Below, one piece after another: positions 40,340-50,068 of a stretch of DNA of 64,000 nt. The DNA comes from Psychrobacillus antarcticus (GTDB lineage Bacteria; Bacillota; Bacilli; Bacillales_A; Planococcaceae). The translations under genes were made by a program, and so were the position numbers. The notes under the pieces were generated by a model, which ran no database searches, had not been told where the DNA came from, and worked only from the letters and a program-made list of their open reading frames with translations. The stretch lies in contig NZ_JAIZDB010000015.1 in assembly GCF_029533155.1 (NCBI RefSeq), forward strand, positions 1-64,000, read 5' to 3'. Position 1 is the stretch's first letter. The number at the start of each line of letters is the position of its first letter.

Positions 40340-42247
40340 TTATTTATTTGTGTATACATGAATCGTTCCATCTAATGGGATGAGTCCATTTTCTTTTGGT
40401 AGCTGAGATATTATTTCGTCTCCATCACCATGCCAAACAATACTGAAGGGATACATATAGGACGTGATTTCCTTTCTTTTCGTTCCCACAAGATTTGGTG
40501 TACGAACTTGTTCTACATCTCCCCATCTATACTCTTTTTCCAGTTGGGTGCCACTACCTTTTGTCTTCAGGGAATCCTCCAAAATTTGACCAACAATAGG
40601 TGCTGCAATGACTCCACCAAATTGAGTACTATGTTTTGGGTTATCAATGGCAACATAAACAATAAGTTCCGGATTATCTGCAGGTGCAAAACCGATAAAG
40701 GAAACAATGTATTCCCCTTCCATATACCTGCCGTTTTGAACTTTTTGTGCAGTACCTGTTTTACCACCAATCCGAAGTTGGTCGCGATAAGCGTTTCTAC
40801 CTGATCCTTCTGCAACCACGTGTTCCAAGGCGTCTCTTACAATAGCTGAAGTTTCCTCACTAATCACTCGGCGCTTCATCTCTGGCTCGCTACTTGATAA
40901 TATTTCGTTTGTTTCTCCATCTATTGTATTTTTTACAATATATGGTTTATACAGGTAACCACCATTAACTGCCGCAGCCACAGCTTGCACTTGTTGAATA
41001 GGAGTGACAGAAATCCCTTGGCCAAAAGATGTTGTAGCATGTTCCACTGGTCCAAAGTTTTCTTTACTAAATAGAATACCCGTGGATTCCCCAGCCATCC
41101 CTGATCCTGTAGATTCACCAAATCCAAAGTTACGTATGTATTCTTGTAACTTATCTGCACCCACTCTTTTTCCTAACTCAATGAAACCAGGGTTGCAAGA
41201 ATTTTCAACAACCTCTAAGAATGTTTGGTTTCCATGTCCTTGTCGTTTCCAGCAACGGAGCCTAGACCCTTCGACCATGGTATAACCTATATCATGAAAG
41301 TGATCATCCTCTAAGTCTACTACATTCTCTTCTAATGCCGCACTTAATGTAATAATCTTAAAAGTGGACCCAGGTTCAAAGGTCATCCAAACTGGTAAGT
41401 TCCGGTTATAAATAGTAGAGTCCACCTCTTGGTATGTCGATGGATCGAAATTGGGAGCAGAAGCAAGTGCTAATATTTCACCGTTTTTCGGGTTCATAAC
41501 AATGGCAATCGCTTGGGTTGCCTCATACTTTTGCATCGCTTGCGTAAGCTCACGTTCTACTACTTTTTGAATATCTAAATCTACTGTTAGCTGAACATGA
41601 TTACCTTTTACTCCATTTTTCCAACCATCGTCGACATGCGGGAGTGGTACTCCTTTTGCGTCAGTAAACATTCGAACGGCAGATGATTTGCCTTTTAAGA
41701 TAGAATCATATTGATACTCAATTCCAGCAAGGCCTTGTGCATCATATCCTGTGAAACCTACTAATCTAGATAACATATTACCATATGGATAGTCTCTTAT
41801 ATAGTCGACTCCTGCATACAATCCTTTAATATTCTTGTCTTGTATTTCCATTGCTAGTTCACTAGAGATATTTTTCCCTTTTGGTGCAATTTTCACCAAG
41901 TAGGCTCGTTTGTTTATTTGCTCCAAAAGCTTACTTTTGTCCATACCAATTAATGACCCAATTTCTGCTGCTACCTGCTCAGGATCATCATTTTGAGATG
42001 GCATGTAAAATAATGTTGGTGCTAGCTTATTTCCTACGATTACTTCTCCATTACGATCCAAGATATTCCCACGTAGTGATGCGTATGGTAGTTCTCTGTC
42101 CCAGCTTTCTTTCGCTTTGGTTGTAAGCTCATCAAATCGGAAAAATTGAAGTTGAACTAATTTGAAAAGTACCAATAAGAATAAAATAATAATCATAATC
42201 CATATCATTCGAAGGCGCACAATTTGATTTATTTTAGAAATTGCCAA
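40340..42247 (-). CDS. spoVD: Sporulation transpeptidase SpoVD (class B PBP)
   Basis: 635 residues. One N-terminal membrane anchor (14-33), a pedestal domain with SLRGNILDRNGEV, a transpeptidase domain with EPGSTFKI (Ser nucleophile), ENSCNPGF and GGKTGTAQ, and one PASTA domain at the C-terminus (PNLVGTKRKE). It makes spore cortex with SpoVE. It occupies the spoVD position; murE should follow in B. subtilis but mraY does. Confidence 0.94.
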   Translation of the reverse strand: MAISKINQIVRLRMIWIMIIILFLLVLFKLVQLQFFRFDELTTKAKESWDRELPYASLRGNILDRNGEVIVGNKLAPTLFYMPSQNDDPEQVAAEIGSLIGMDKSKLLEQINKRAYLVKIAPKGKNISSELAMEIQDKNIKGLYAGVDYIRDYPYGNMLSRLVGFTGYDAQGLAGIEYQYDSILKGKSSAVRMFTDAKGVPLPHVDDGWKNGVKGNHVQLTVDLDIQKVVERELTQAMQKYEATQAIAIVMNPKNGEILALASAPNFDPSTYQEVDSTIYNRNLPVWMTFEPGSTFKIITLSAALEENVVDLEDDHFHDIGYTMVEGSRLRCWKRQGHGNQTFLEVVENSCNPGFIELGKRVGADKLQEYIRNFGFGESTGSGMAGESTGILFSKENFGPVEHATTSFGQGISVTPIQQVQAVAAAVNGGYLYKPYIVKNTIDGETNEILSSSEPEMKRRVISEETSAIVRDALEHVVAEGSGRNAYRDQLRIGGKTGTAQKVQNGRYMEGEYIVSFIGFAPADNPELIVYVAIDNPKHSTQFGGVIAAPIVGQILEDSLKTKGSGTQLEKEYRWGDVEQVRTPNLVGTKRKEITSYMYPFSIVWHGDGDEIISQLPKENGLIPLDGTIHVYTNK

Positions 42248-42309
42248 ATCCCCTTTAGTCCGTTTTAGATAACTTATGAGAAAATGGCTCTAACTATTCT
42301 CTTACTCTT

Positions 42310-44514
42310 TTAGTCCTGAGGTAAATCCGTTATTAATTCTTCTTCATTTTTTTCCATGTTCGTTACTTCCTTTGGAGTTGCAAGTTTTATTACGATCGGA
42401 GTATCCGCTGTTACAATCGATCCTCCAGTCAAACTCTGTTCTGTGACAAATCCTTCTCCAACAATTTCAATAGGTAGCTTAGACATTGATTTATAAATCA
42501 TGACATTTCTTTTTGACCATCCCTTAAAGCTAGGTAATTGGATATCTCCCTGTCCCTTTATAAAAACTGTGCTATTTGAAATAGTGGAAGTATTAGCCTC
42601 TGGATACTGTTCTTCTACTTTATCTGACTGACCAATAATTACTGTTTTTAACCCTTGAGCCTCTAGTTTACTTTGACTTTCTATCATATCTTCACCAATT
42701 ACATTTGGCATTTCAATTGGATTTGCAAGCTCTAAATTCTCAGGCTCGATATTTAAATATTTCAAACTTCTTTCTGTTACTGTGTTGAAAATTTCTGATG
42801 TTGTATCAGAACCCGATTCTGTTAACTCCAAATTAGGTCGATGAACCAAGATATACACGATTAACTGCGGATCCTCCACTGGGGCCATCCCTATGAAAGA
42901 ATAGAGGAAATCGTTTCTCCCCCAGTAATAACCACCACCTGGTTTTGAAATTTGGGCAGTACCAGTTTTACCAGCTGACGTATATCCATTTAACTTAAAT
43001 TTCTTGGCAGTACCTATTTCTGATGTTACGGTACTTGCCAGTATTTCTTTTACCTGTTGTGCAGTTTCTGCAGAAATAGGAGATTTCTTTTCAGTCCTTT
43101 TATGATTCTGTACTACTTCATTTGTATTTGGATCGACAATTTTATCAATAACAAAGGGTTGCATCATTTTACCTTCATTTGCTATAGCAGTCATACCTTG
43201 CACCATTTGTATAGGTGTAACAGTTGTTCCCTGACCATATGTTGTAGTAATCCGTTCAACAGGTCCAGAGTCTGCTATAATTCCAGTTGCTTCGTTTGGA
43301 AGATCTATGCCCGTCTTCTGTCCAAATCCAAAGAGTTTCATGTACTCATTGAATGTTTTCTCTCCAATTTGGTTGAGTAAGTAAGCCATAGCAACGTTAG
43401 ATGAACGTTGAAAACCTTCTAAATAGGAGATATTTCCCCACCCTACTACGTTATGGTCACGAATCGTTGAATCGTATATTTTGAAAGATCCAGATTTATA
43501 CGTAGCATTAGGTGCCCATACTCCCTCTTCGATTGCAGAGGCTAATGTGAATATCTTGAAGGTAGATCCTGGTTCAACTGTCTGCTCTGTTACTTCATTT
43601 AACCAGTTAGTGGATAATCCTTCTCGTGTATTCGGTTCAAAGGTAGGGCGTTGGGACATAGCTAAAATCTCCCCAGTTTTTGGATCTGCTACAATAGCCG
43701 TAATCCGTTCTGGTTCATATTTTTCTTGCACATTATTCATCGCTTCTTCCAGAAAGTTTTGAATGGTTTTATCTAACGTAAGGTGTATATCAAGGCCATT
43801 CTTTGCCTCCGTCACCATTTTTTCAGCATTCGGCAGTAAAAAACCTTTCGTATCACTCTTGAATTCAACTTTTCCGGGAGTACCGGTTAGCGCTTCATCA
43901 TAAATATATTCAAGTCCCATTTTCCCGACAGGTTCAGCTGTCCCATCTTCCTTCTCCTCTTTTAGAGCAAAACCTATCAAATGCGAAGCAAACTGACCAT
44001 TAGGATATAATCTTTTCAAATCCTCTATGAAAATTATTCCAGGTAGATTGTTACTTTTAATCTCTTCCATTACTTTGTTACTTATATCCCTACCTGCTTT
44101 TCCAAATTCTACTTGGTATCTCTCTGCTTTTATATTTTTTTCTAGTAAAGTTACAATCTCTTGTTCTGACATATCTATATAATTCGATAATATTTTAGCA
44201 GTCTTTACTGGATCACTAACATGTCTATCTACACTACTATTACCTGAAGCACTTGGACTGATCACAGCAATCATTTTGTAACTAAGTGTATCCTGCGCAA
44301 TAACCTCATCATTGCGATCCACTATTTTCCCTCTACTCGCTTGAAGAATTTGTTCTCTTTTATATTTATTTTCTGCCCTCGCTGTTAATTCCTGGCCTTC
44401 GGCTGTGCCCGTAACCTGTATAAACACAAAACGACTAAGTAATAAAAAAAAGAGCCCTCCATATAGTAAAAACATTAGAAAGGCTCCCCATTGAAAACGA
44501 AATTTCTTATTCAT
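42310..44514 (-). CDS. pbpB: Penicillin-binding protein 2B (class B PBP, septal)
   Basis: 734 residues. Membrane anchor (12-32), ASRGKIVDRNDEV, transpeptidase motifs EPGSTFKIF, QRSSNVAM and GKTGTAQ, and two C-terminal PASTA domains (MPNVIGEDMIES, LPSFKGWSKRN). It crosslinks septal peptidoglycan. The ATG overlaps the ftsL stop (ATGA). Confidence 0.96.
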   Translation of the reverse strand: MNKKFRFQWGAFLMFLLYGGLFFLLLSRFVFIQVTGTAEGQELTARAENKYKREQILQASRGKIVDRNDEVIAQDTLSYKMIAVISPSASGNSSVDRHVSDPVKTAKILSNYIDMSEQEIVTLLEKNIKAERYQVEFGKAGRDISNKVMEEIKSNNLPGIIFIEDLKRLYPNGQFASHLIGFALKEEKEDGTAEPVGKMGLEYIYDEALTGTPGKVEFKSDTKGFLLPNAEKMVTEAKNGLDIHLTLDKTIQNFLEEAMNNVQEKYEPERITAIVADPKTGEILAMSQRPTFEPNTREGLSTNWLNEVTEQTVEPGSTFKIFTLASAIEEGVWAPNATYKSGSFKIYDSTIRDHNVVGWGNISYLEGFQRSSNVAMAYLLNQIGEKTFNEYMKLFGFGQKTGIDLPNEATGIIADSGPVERITTTYGQGTTVTPIQMVQGMTAIANEGKMMQPFVIDKIVDPNTNEVVQNHKRTEKKSPISAETAQQVKEILASTVTSEIGTAKKFKLNGYTSAGKTGTAQISKPGGGYYWGRNDFLYSFIGMAPVEDPQLIVYILVHRPNLELTESGSDTTSEIFNTVTERSLKYLNIEPENLELANPIEMPNVIGEDMIESQSKLEAQGLKTVIIGQSDKVEEQYPEANTSTISNSTVFIKGQGDIQLPSFKGWSKRNVMIYKSMSKLPIEIVGEGFVTEQSLTGGSIVTADTPIVIKLATPKEVTNMEKNEEELITDLPQD

Positions 44515-44879
44515 TGTCCTGGCACTACCTTTACGTTTTGCTCATTCAGTTTCAAACCGAGCTCTTCCGCCTTTTTCCAAATGCGATCATAGGTAGATAA
44601 TTCACTTACTTGTACTGATAAGTCAGTATTCGTTTTTGCTGAAGAGTCAATTTCCTTTTCCATCATCGAAATGTCGGTAGTAGTTGCTCTCACAGCGGTT
44701 TCCGTTTGAATAATCATTAAAGACAAAACGGTAACTACAGCTAGTAATCCAACTAATAGAATTTTTTCTCCCCGAGAGATTAGATTATTACGTTTGTTCG
44801 CCTGCTTCTTTACATGTGGTTGTTCAGTGTAAGAAGGGCGTGGTATGTATGATTGTGACTGCTGTTTGCGTAAAGCCAT
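44511..44879 (-). CDS. ftsL: Cell division protein FtsL
   Basis: 122 residues. Basic cytoplasmic tail, one membrane segment (39-57, LLVGLLAVVTVLSLMI), then a periplasmic-side coiled coil ending ELGLKLNEQNVKVV. Partner of DivIC and DivIB. ATG directly follows the rsmH stop (TAAATG). Confidence 0.94.
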   Translation of the reverse strand: MALRKQQSQSYIPRPSYTEQPHVKKQANKRNNLISRGEKILLVGLLAVVTVLSLMIIQTETAVRATTTDISMMEKEIDSSAKTNTDLSVQVSELSTYDRIWKKAEELGLKLNEQNVKVVPGQ

Positions 44880-45830
44880 TTAGACACTTCCCTTTTCGAT
44901 TAATTTTTCCACAATACGTAACTTAGCTGAACGGGAACGATTATTAACCGCCAATTCTTCTTCTGACGGGACAATCGGTTTCCTTGTAATCATTTTTAAC
45001 ATCGGCTCCATACCTGCAGGAATCACTGGTAAGTTTGGTGGTAAATCCGGTAAAGAAGATGCTTCTTTAAAAATTGTTTTAGTTAGCCTATCTTCTAAAG
45101 AATGGAAGGTAATAACACTTACTCTTCCTCCCACTTTTATAAGCTTAATTGCATCTTCTAGAGAGTCTTCTGCTGCTCCTAATTCATCATTTACAGCAAT
45201 TCGGATTGCTTGGAAGATGCGTTTTGCAGGATGTCCACCAGTTCGTCTAGCAGCTGCTGGAATGCCCTCTTTTATAAGTTCCACGAGTTGGAAAGTTGTA
45301 GAAATTGGTTCAATTTCTCTAGCTTTTTCAATTTTACGTGCTACAGGTTTTGAAAACTTTTCTTCTCCATAACGGAAAAATATTTTAAGTAGTTTTTCAT
45401 ATGGCCACTCGTTGACTACATGATAAGCAGTTAACTCACTTGTTTGATCCATTCGCATATCTAGTGGTGCATCGTAGTTGTAGCTAAATCCACGCTCTGG
45501 CGTATCTAACTGTGGTGATGATACACCTAAGTCATACAAAATACCATCCACTTTTTCAACACCAATTTGGTGAAGCTCATCTTTTAAATAACGAAAATTA
45601 GCATGTATAAATGTGACTTTATCTAAATATGGCGCTAGTTTTAGCTTGGCATTTTCAATTGCCGTCATATCTTGATCAAAACAAATAAGTCTACCTTTTT
45701 CATTTAATTGTTGTACTAAATATTCACTGTGCCCTGCTCCACCTAGTGTGCAATCCACATAGACTCCATCAGGACGAATAGCTAGACCATCTACTGTCTC
45801 TTTTAATAATACGGTTGTGTGATGAAACAA
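44880..45830 (-). CDS. rsmH: 16S rRNA (cytosine1402-N4)-methyltransferase
   Basis: 316 residues from a TTG at 45830, which lies 8 nt after AGGAG and matches the family N-terminus (MF.H.TVLL); a GTG 9 nt upstream is inside the ribosome site. SAM motifs [10 protein letters not shown] and ICFDQD, then [12 protein letters not shown] and FHSLEDR. It methylates 16S rRNA in the P site. Confidence 0.96.
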   Translation of the reverse strand: MFHHTTVLLKETVDGLAIRPDGVYVDCTLGGAGHSEYLVQQLNEKGRLICFDQDMTAIENAKLKLAPYLDKVTFIHANFRYLKDELHQIGVEKVDGILYDLGVSSPQLDTPERGFSYNYDAPLDMRMDQTSELTAYHVVNEWPYEKLLKIFFRYGEEKFSKPVARKIEKAREIEPISTTFQLVELIKEGIPAAARRTGGHPAKRIFQAIRIAVNDELGAAEDSLEDAIKLIKVGGRVSVITFHSLEDRLTKTIFKEASSLPDLPPNLPVIPAGMEPMLKMITRKPIVPSEEELAVNNRSRSAKLRIVEKLIEKGSV

Positions 45831-45874
45831 GCTTCTCACTCCTCATAATCAGATTCACTTTGAGATGAATTAAG

Positions 45875-46306
45875 TTAAATATCAAAGCCAATCATATTTT
45901 CTGCAATATCATTGAACGAATCCTCAGATTCCGTATAATAATTTTCCCAAGCATCTTTAGCCCAAATTTCAAGTCGATTCGATACCCCAAGGACAATACA
46001 TTCCTTATCCATTTTTGCATAGCTACGGAGATTAGTTGGAATGTTGATACGACCTTGTTTGTCTATTTCTACTTCGGATGCACCGGAGAAGAAAAAACGA
46101 GTAAATGCACGAGCATCTTTCTTCGTAACGGGTAGTTCTTTCAGTTTTTCTTCGAGTTTTCGCCATTCATTCATAGGATAACCAAATAGACAATTATCAA
46201 GACCACGCGTTAAGACAAAACTATCTTCTAAGTGCTCTCGAAATTTAGAAGGAATTATTAACCGTCCCTTCGCATCAACATTATGTTGATATTCGCCCAT
46301 GAACAT
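45875..46306 (-). CDS. mraZ: MraZ, dcw transcriptional regulator
   Basis: 143 residues from ATG 46306. Two SpoVT/AbrB-like repeats, each with the DxxxR motif: [16 protein letters not shown] and [15 protein letters not shown]. It binds its own promoter and represses the cluster. Two AAAGTGGGG direct repeats just upstream are likely operators. Confidence 0.96.
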   Translation of the reverse strand: MFMGEYQHNVDAKGRLIIPSKFREHLEDSFVLTRGLDNCLFGYPMNEWRKLEEKLKELPVTKKDARAFTRFFFSGASEVEIDKQGRINIPTNLRSYAKMDKECIVLGVSNRLEIWAKDAWENYYTESEDSFNDIAENMIGFDI

Positions 46307-46314
46307 GCTACTCA

Positions 46315-46356
46315 CCCCACTTTATGTCAATAACATACCACATCGCCCCACTTTCC
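46315..46356 (-). promoter_or_regulatory. Candidate MraZ operator boxes
   Basis: AAAGTGGGG occurs twice on the minus strand, at 46315-46323 and 46346-46354, just before mraZ. Known MraZ sites in Gram-positive relatives are repeated AAAGTGG boxes. The 31-nt period is longer than the usual tight array; the second copy overlaps the ribosome site. Confidence 0.5.
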
Positions 46357-46651
46357 TCCACCGTTTTTTAAAAAAAGGGGCATTATTTCTTTAAAATGCG
46401 TAAATAGTACTTGTTGAGACAGGATTTCTAGCAATTTCAACAAAGTATTCTAGAACTTTAAGACGTGTAAAAGTTGGAGTGTTTTTATGTGTTTATTACA
46501 CCTTTTCAAAAAATGGGGAAGAAATCGCTCAGAAAATGGGTCCAAACATGAAAAAGTGGGGGGAAGTGTAACGTTTCTTGTTGTTAGTTGGAAAAGTGGA
46601 TTTTATAGAGCACAAGCAGCATTTTCACATAAAAAAACTGGACAAAAGTTC

Positions 46652-46797
46652 AAAACCTATTTCTCTCGTTTTCGAAGGGCTTTGGACAGATGTTTTGCTA
46701 TATGATTGCCGAGTGAATTTTAAGGGATGTTAGTTGGTTGTGATATCCGTCATAACCAACTAACATCCCTTTTTTTTGGTAATCTTATGGCGTTTAC
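46652..46797 (+). repeat. Repeat block with long hairpin, copy 2
   Basis: Matches 30684-30825: TTTTCGAAGGGC, TTGGACAGA, TTGCTATATGATTGCCG and the flank ATCTTATGGC. The 20-bp hairpin at 46724-46769 pairs throughout, apart from one G-T wobble, although its sequence differs from copy 1; both loops have 6 nt (TATCCG here, CTGACG there). A T8 run follows on the + strand. Confidence 0.65.
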
Positions 46798-46814
46798 TAC
46801 TCTCTTAATTGATT

Positions 46815-46945
46815 GTAGTGAAAGGTGGCGACTCCGGCGGGATGAGTGAGACAGATGAGATATCACAGCGACGCGCTAGCGACGGTGATAGCTCATCGCT
46901 CACCCCGCGGAACGCGTCCACCTGTAACGGAAATCAGTAGAATTA
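46815..46945. repeat. GC-rich dispersed repeat, copy A
   Basis: Begins TGTAGTGAAAGGTGGCGACT, continues CGGCGGGATGAGTGAGAC, contains the inverted pair GATGAGATATCAC / GTGATAGCTCATC, and ends CACCTGTAACGGAAATCAGT. Shared with 50464-50675 and, in reverse, 63889-64000. Much richer in GC than its surroundings. Similar dispersed repeats are common in Bacillales intergenic regions. Confidence 0.75.
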
Positions 46946-47000
46946 TTCTAAGTCCCGTGAACTTCGGTGTTCACTCTATATTTTTTTATACTTTTTCATA

Positions 47001-47029
47001 AAAAAATCCCCACTATTGAAAGTGAGGAG
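47001..47029 (-). terminator. Intrinsic terminator of bshC
   Basis: CTCACT-TTCA-ATAGTGGGGAT followed by TTTTTTT on the minus strand, 6 nt past the bshC stop. Confidence 0.8.
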
Positions 47030-47035
47030 TGAAAA

Positions 47036-48652
47036 TTATAGATAAATTACATGATGTTTACCGTTAAATTCATATGGAACCTCTAATAGTTGTTGAATCA
47101 GAGATGGACCATACTCATTTAACAATTGAATCGGTGTATATGTGCGTTCTTGCAGACCACCGTTTGGAATGAGATTCATACTAATACGATCATAGCGATT
47201 AGTGGTCGCATCTAACTTACTTAAGAATGTATCTTCTACTGTATTACCGATAAATTTCAGCTGTTTTTCATGGTTTTTTAAATTCTTTTGCAGTAATGGA
47301 GATAACTTCAACCCATCGGTCACTAATAGTTGCTCCAACTTGTCATACTTTTCTATAAGATCCTCTTTCATTTTTTCAATCAAATGAGGAATTTGTTCGT
47401 TACGATTAGAATTAATATAATTCAATTTAGCATCTTGCACAGTTCCATTCCACACGTCTTCGATAGTAAAGGATAACTTTTCTAGTAAGGATTGCATTTT
47501 TGCATTGACTATCGAAATACTAATTCGTGGCATAAGAACTGGCATTTTCATATCAAAAAGCTCAAATGCTGTTTTAAGTGTACCCCAATAAGCAATCTCA
47601 CCAGGTCCAGCTATGAAACTTAACACCGGAAAGACCATTTCTTGCATGATAGGTCTAGTCACTACATTATTGCTTAACTTTTCAGGATGTTCTCTAGCAA
47701 TTTCCATCATTTCATCTAATGTAAATGAGAGTCCCTTTACTTCATGAATAAATTGATCGTTCACTCTTTCCAATAAGAAACGTTCGCCCTCTTCTACGTA
47801 AAACAAATGGGCAGCTGATTCTTTTGCTTGAATTGGAGTGCCAAACCCCTCTTGTTGCATTTTATCCTCATGTTCAAATACAACCTTCGCTATTTCTGAA
47901 GCATGTAGAATTTGTAATTGGAAATAATCACTCTCTAACTTTCTTAATGGTTCATATGCAGCATCTAGTAATAGTAAACCTTCCTCTTGAAAAAGTTCGT
48001 TCATCAATGCTGTAAAAAAGCTTGTATACGTTAAGTTATTTTCTAAAAGCTCTAAAACCTTTGATTGAAGATTTTTTGTGTATAAGGATTCTGGTAGGCT
48101 TTTGAAAATTTCATCTAAATAGCTATCCATGAGTTGCAGGTCAAATGTGGATTCGGATGCTATTTTCTTAGTTCTAGACTTTTCCGGATACACTAGCTTT
48201 TGTAGCGTTCGGCTTCTTTCTATGTATACATGATTAATTTCGTCAATATCATGATCCTCGCCAGCAATCCAAAAAACAGGAATAACAGGTACTCCAAGTA
48301 CTTCTCTTTGTTGTTTTGCCATCGCAATAACGGAAATTGCTTTATGGATTGAATACAGTGGCCCTGAAAGAATCCCTGCTTGCTGCCCTCCTATTACTAC
48401 GACACCATTGTTTCTGAGTTCATCTATATGTTGACTACTCTTTGCTGAAATTCCATATTTACTCATATATGAAGTGATTACTTCCGCAAGTTCAGTTCTT
48501 TTATGTTTGCTAAAATCAGCTTCTTGAATCCTTTTAGTAAGTGCTTTTTGATTCCATTCATAATGAAAGAAAGAAGATAAATTAGTTACATCTTCTAAAT
48601 ATTTCTTATAAAATGAGGAAGCGAATGGTTGTGTGTATTGCTCTAATCGCAC
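47036..48652 (-). CDS. bshC: Bacillithiol biosynthesis cysteine-adding enzyme
   Basis: 538 residues. Last step of bacillithiol synthesis, joining cysteine to GlcN-malate. Rossmann-like core with VVVIGGQQAGILSGPLYSIHKA near residue 90 and VIPVFWIAGEDHDIDEINHV near 135. GTG start at 48652 with AGGTGG 7 nt upstream. A hairpin TTGGTGA / TCACCAA at 48685-48702 lies in its leader. It keeps its normal place between the panE-like gene and mraZ. Confidence 0.96.
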   Translation of the reverse strand: MRLEQYTQPFASSFYKKYLEDVTNLSSFFHYEWNQKALTKRIQEADFSKHKRTELAEVITSYMSKYGISAKSSQHIDELRNNGVVVIGGQQAGILSGPLYSIHKAISVIAMAKQQREVLGVPVIPVFWIAGEDHDIDEINHVYIERSRTLQKLVYPEKSRTKKIASESTFDLQLMDSYLDEIFKSLPESLYTKNLQSKVLELLENNLTYTSFFTALMNELFQEEGLLLLDAAYEPLRKLESDYFQLQILHASEIAKVVFEHEDKMQQEGFGTPIQAKESAAHLFYVEEGERFLLERVNDQFIHEVKGLSFTLDEMMEIAREHPEKLSNNVVTRPIMQEMVFPVLSFIAGPGEIAYWGTLKTAFELFDMKMPVLMPRISISIVNAKMQSLLEKLSFTIEDVWNGTVQDAKLNYINSNRNEQIPHLIEKMKEDLIEKYDKLEQLLVTDGLKLSPLLQKNLKNHEKQLKFIGNTVEDTFLSKLDATTNRYDRISMNLIPNGGLQERTYTPIQLLNEYGPSLIQQLLEVPYEFNGKHHVIYL

Positions 48653-48759
48653 GTTTTTTCCACCTCTGTTATTTTCAATTTCAATTGGTGAAAAATCACC
48701 AAAGCTATCATTTTAAATACTTTAAGAGTATATCACTTACAATTTAAGTGTGAAAATTA

Positions 48760-49164
48760 TTAGCTTATATAACTTAAAACATATCTGATAACTCCGAATA
48801 ACCATAAAAACGCATATGTAAAGCATAATAAAAGAAATAATAATCTCCATATTTTCCTTAACAAAGGGATTACTTCTATTTCTTTTTTACTACGCCATTC
48901 TAGAATCGTGATAATAGTTGCTAGGATAATGGAAAAAATAACGAGATACCAAGCAATCTCTTTTAAGAAAAAGAAAGAAAATAAATTAGTAATGGAAAAA
49001 TATAAAAAGAATGTTGATATATCAGCTGCTATTCCAATTGTTTTTTTTCTTTTTAGGCGGAAAAATGTACAAAAAAGAAATACCAATAAGAAAACAACTA
49101 CTGGATATATAACGAAAACCGAAAGAACATTAACGATTGTACTCACCTTCTTTATTCTTTTCAC
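48760..49164 (-). CDS. Multi-pass membrane protein (DUF3397-like)
   Basis: About 128-134 residues with four predicted membrane segments and a basic loop EWRSKKEIEVIPLL. It lies between the panE-like gene and bshC, where DUF3397 proteins are found in related genomes; that assignment is by position and size. The start is uncertain: GTG 49164 overlaps the reductase by 35 nt and lacks a ribosome site, and GTG 49146 is an alternative. Confidence 0.7.
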   Translation of the reverse strand: MKRIKKVSTIVNVLSVFVIYPVVVFLLVFLFCTFFRLKRKKTIGIAADISTFFLYFSITNLFSFFFLKEIAWYLVIFSIILATIITILEWRSKKEIEVIPLLRKIWRLLFLLLCFTYAFLWLFGVIRYVLSYIS

Positions 49165-50020
49165 TTAATAATAAATAAAAAGAACGTAAAATAGGCAACG
49201 TTTGCTGTCTTTGAGCTGCCATTTCTAAAATAGCTCCTACTATTGTGCCTAACTCCATCATTCGACCATTCTCGTAGTCTTTAAGCATAGAAGAACGATT
49301 GAACTCAGTATTCTCACACAGTGCTACAACTTCATCCCACGTTAGTCTATCTTTCCATTCCACAAACGCTTCTATCATTTCATTGTACATACTTCTCAAA
49401 ATAACTTTGTAAGAATCATTTTTGATAAGCTCGCCATTAGGTACACGAGCAATAGTAGTTAAAGGATTGATCAAACAATTTAGCATGGCTTTCTTTATAA
49501 GTATTTGCTCCATATTTTTGGTTAAAATTAATGGGAATTGGTCGTTATTACTTTTTATAAAATTATGAATGGAAGACCATTCCCCTTTATAAGGCCCAAT
49601 ATAAGTTGGACCTATTCCTAAGTGTTGAACTGTAGCGTTGTTTTTTTTCGTTGCACCGTGTAACACAGATCCTAGCATAATTGTTTCTTGTTTTAATTTC
49701 TCTAGAAAGGCTATATGTGATAAACCATTTTGTATAAATAGAAGTGGAATATGCAGTGGTAAAGAATTTATCTGGTCTTCTAATTGTGGTAGATGATGGT
49801 ATTTCACGGCAATAACAATAAGATCCATCTGTTTTAAATCTGCTATATCCAAAACGATATCACAAGCAATTCGCTCCGGATTTCCCGTGTTTTTTTCTAT
49901 GTAGAATCGCTTAACTTTACTAGTTTCTCGGACTAAAAAAGTAATGTCATGACCTGATTCCGATAACTTAGTGCCAAATAGTAGCCCAATTGCTCCTGCA
50001 CCAACAATCCCAATATTCAT
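49130..50020 (-). CDS. 2-dehydropantoate 2-reductase family protein
   Basis: 296 residues. NADP-binding IGIVGAGAIGLLFGTKLSESG at the N-terminus, VIAVKYHHL, and the catalytic Lys/Asn region KAMLNCLINPLTTIARVPNGE. Ketopantoate reductase for pantothenate synthesis, or a paralogue; it takes the B. subtilis ylbQ position. ATG 50020 behind GGGGTG. Confidence 0.88.
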   Translation of the reverse strand: MNIGIVGAGAIGLLFGTKLSESGHDITFLVRETSKVKRFYIEKNTGNPERIACDIVLDIADLKQMDLIVIAVKYHHLPQLEDQINSLPLHIPLLFIQNGLSHIAFLEKLKQETIMLGSVLHGATKKNNATVQHLGIGPTYIGPYKGEWSSIHNFIKSNNDQFPLILTKNMEQILIKKAMLNCLINPLTTIARVPNGELIKNDSYKVILRSMYNEMIEAFVEWKDRLTWDEVVALCENTEFNRSSMLKDYENGRMMELGTIVGAILEMAAQRQQTLPILRSFYLLLSEKNKEGEYNR

Positions 50021-50040
50021 AAATATCACCCCTGAGTTCT

Positions 50041-50068
50041 AAGAAAACCAGGCATAAAGACGCCCGGT
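50041..50068 (-). terminator. GC-rich hairpin with U-tract in repeat left end
   Basis: ACCGGGC-GTCTTTAT-GCCTGGT followed by TTTTC on the minus strand. Same element as at 31525-31550. It lies just upstream of the panE-like gene and would stop transcripts from the repeat region. Confidence 0.65.

Larger units (their letters stand above)
46307..47000. other. Intergenic region between bshC and mraZ
   Basis: About 690 nt. From the mraZ end: MraZ boxes, an AT-rich stretch that must hold the mraZ promoter, an unconvincing + strand ORF (46487-46705), the hairpin repeat block (46652-46797), a GC-rich palindromic repeat (46815-46945) and an AT-rich tail against the bshC terminator. No clear gene. Confidence 0.6.

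Noticed and set aside
46487-46705. 72-codon + strand ORF with a GGAG site, ending just before the hairpin at 46724
   Set aside because: The matching copy at 30684 has an in-frame TAG and changes spread over all codon positions, so conservation is of DNA or RNA, not protein.
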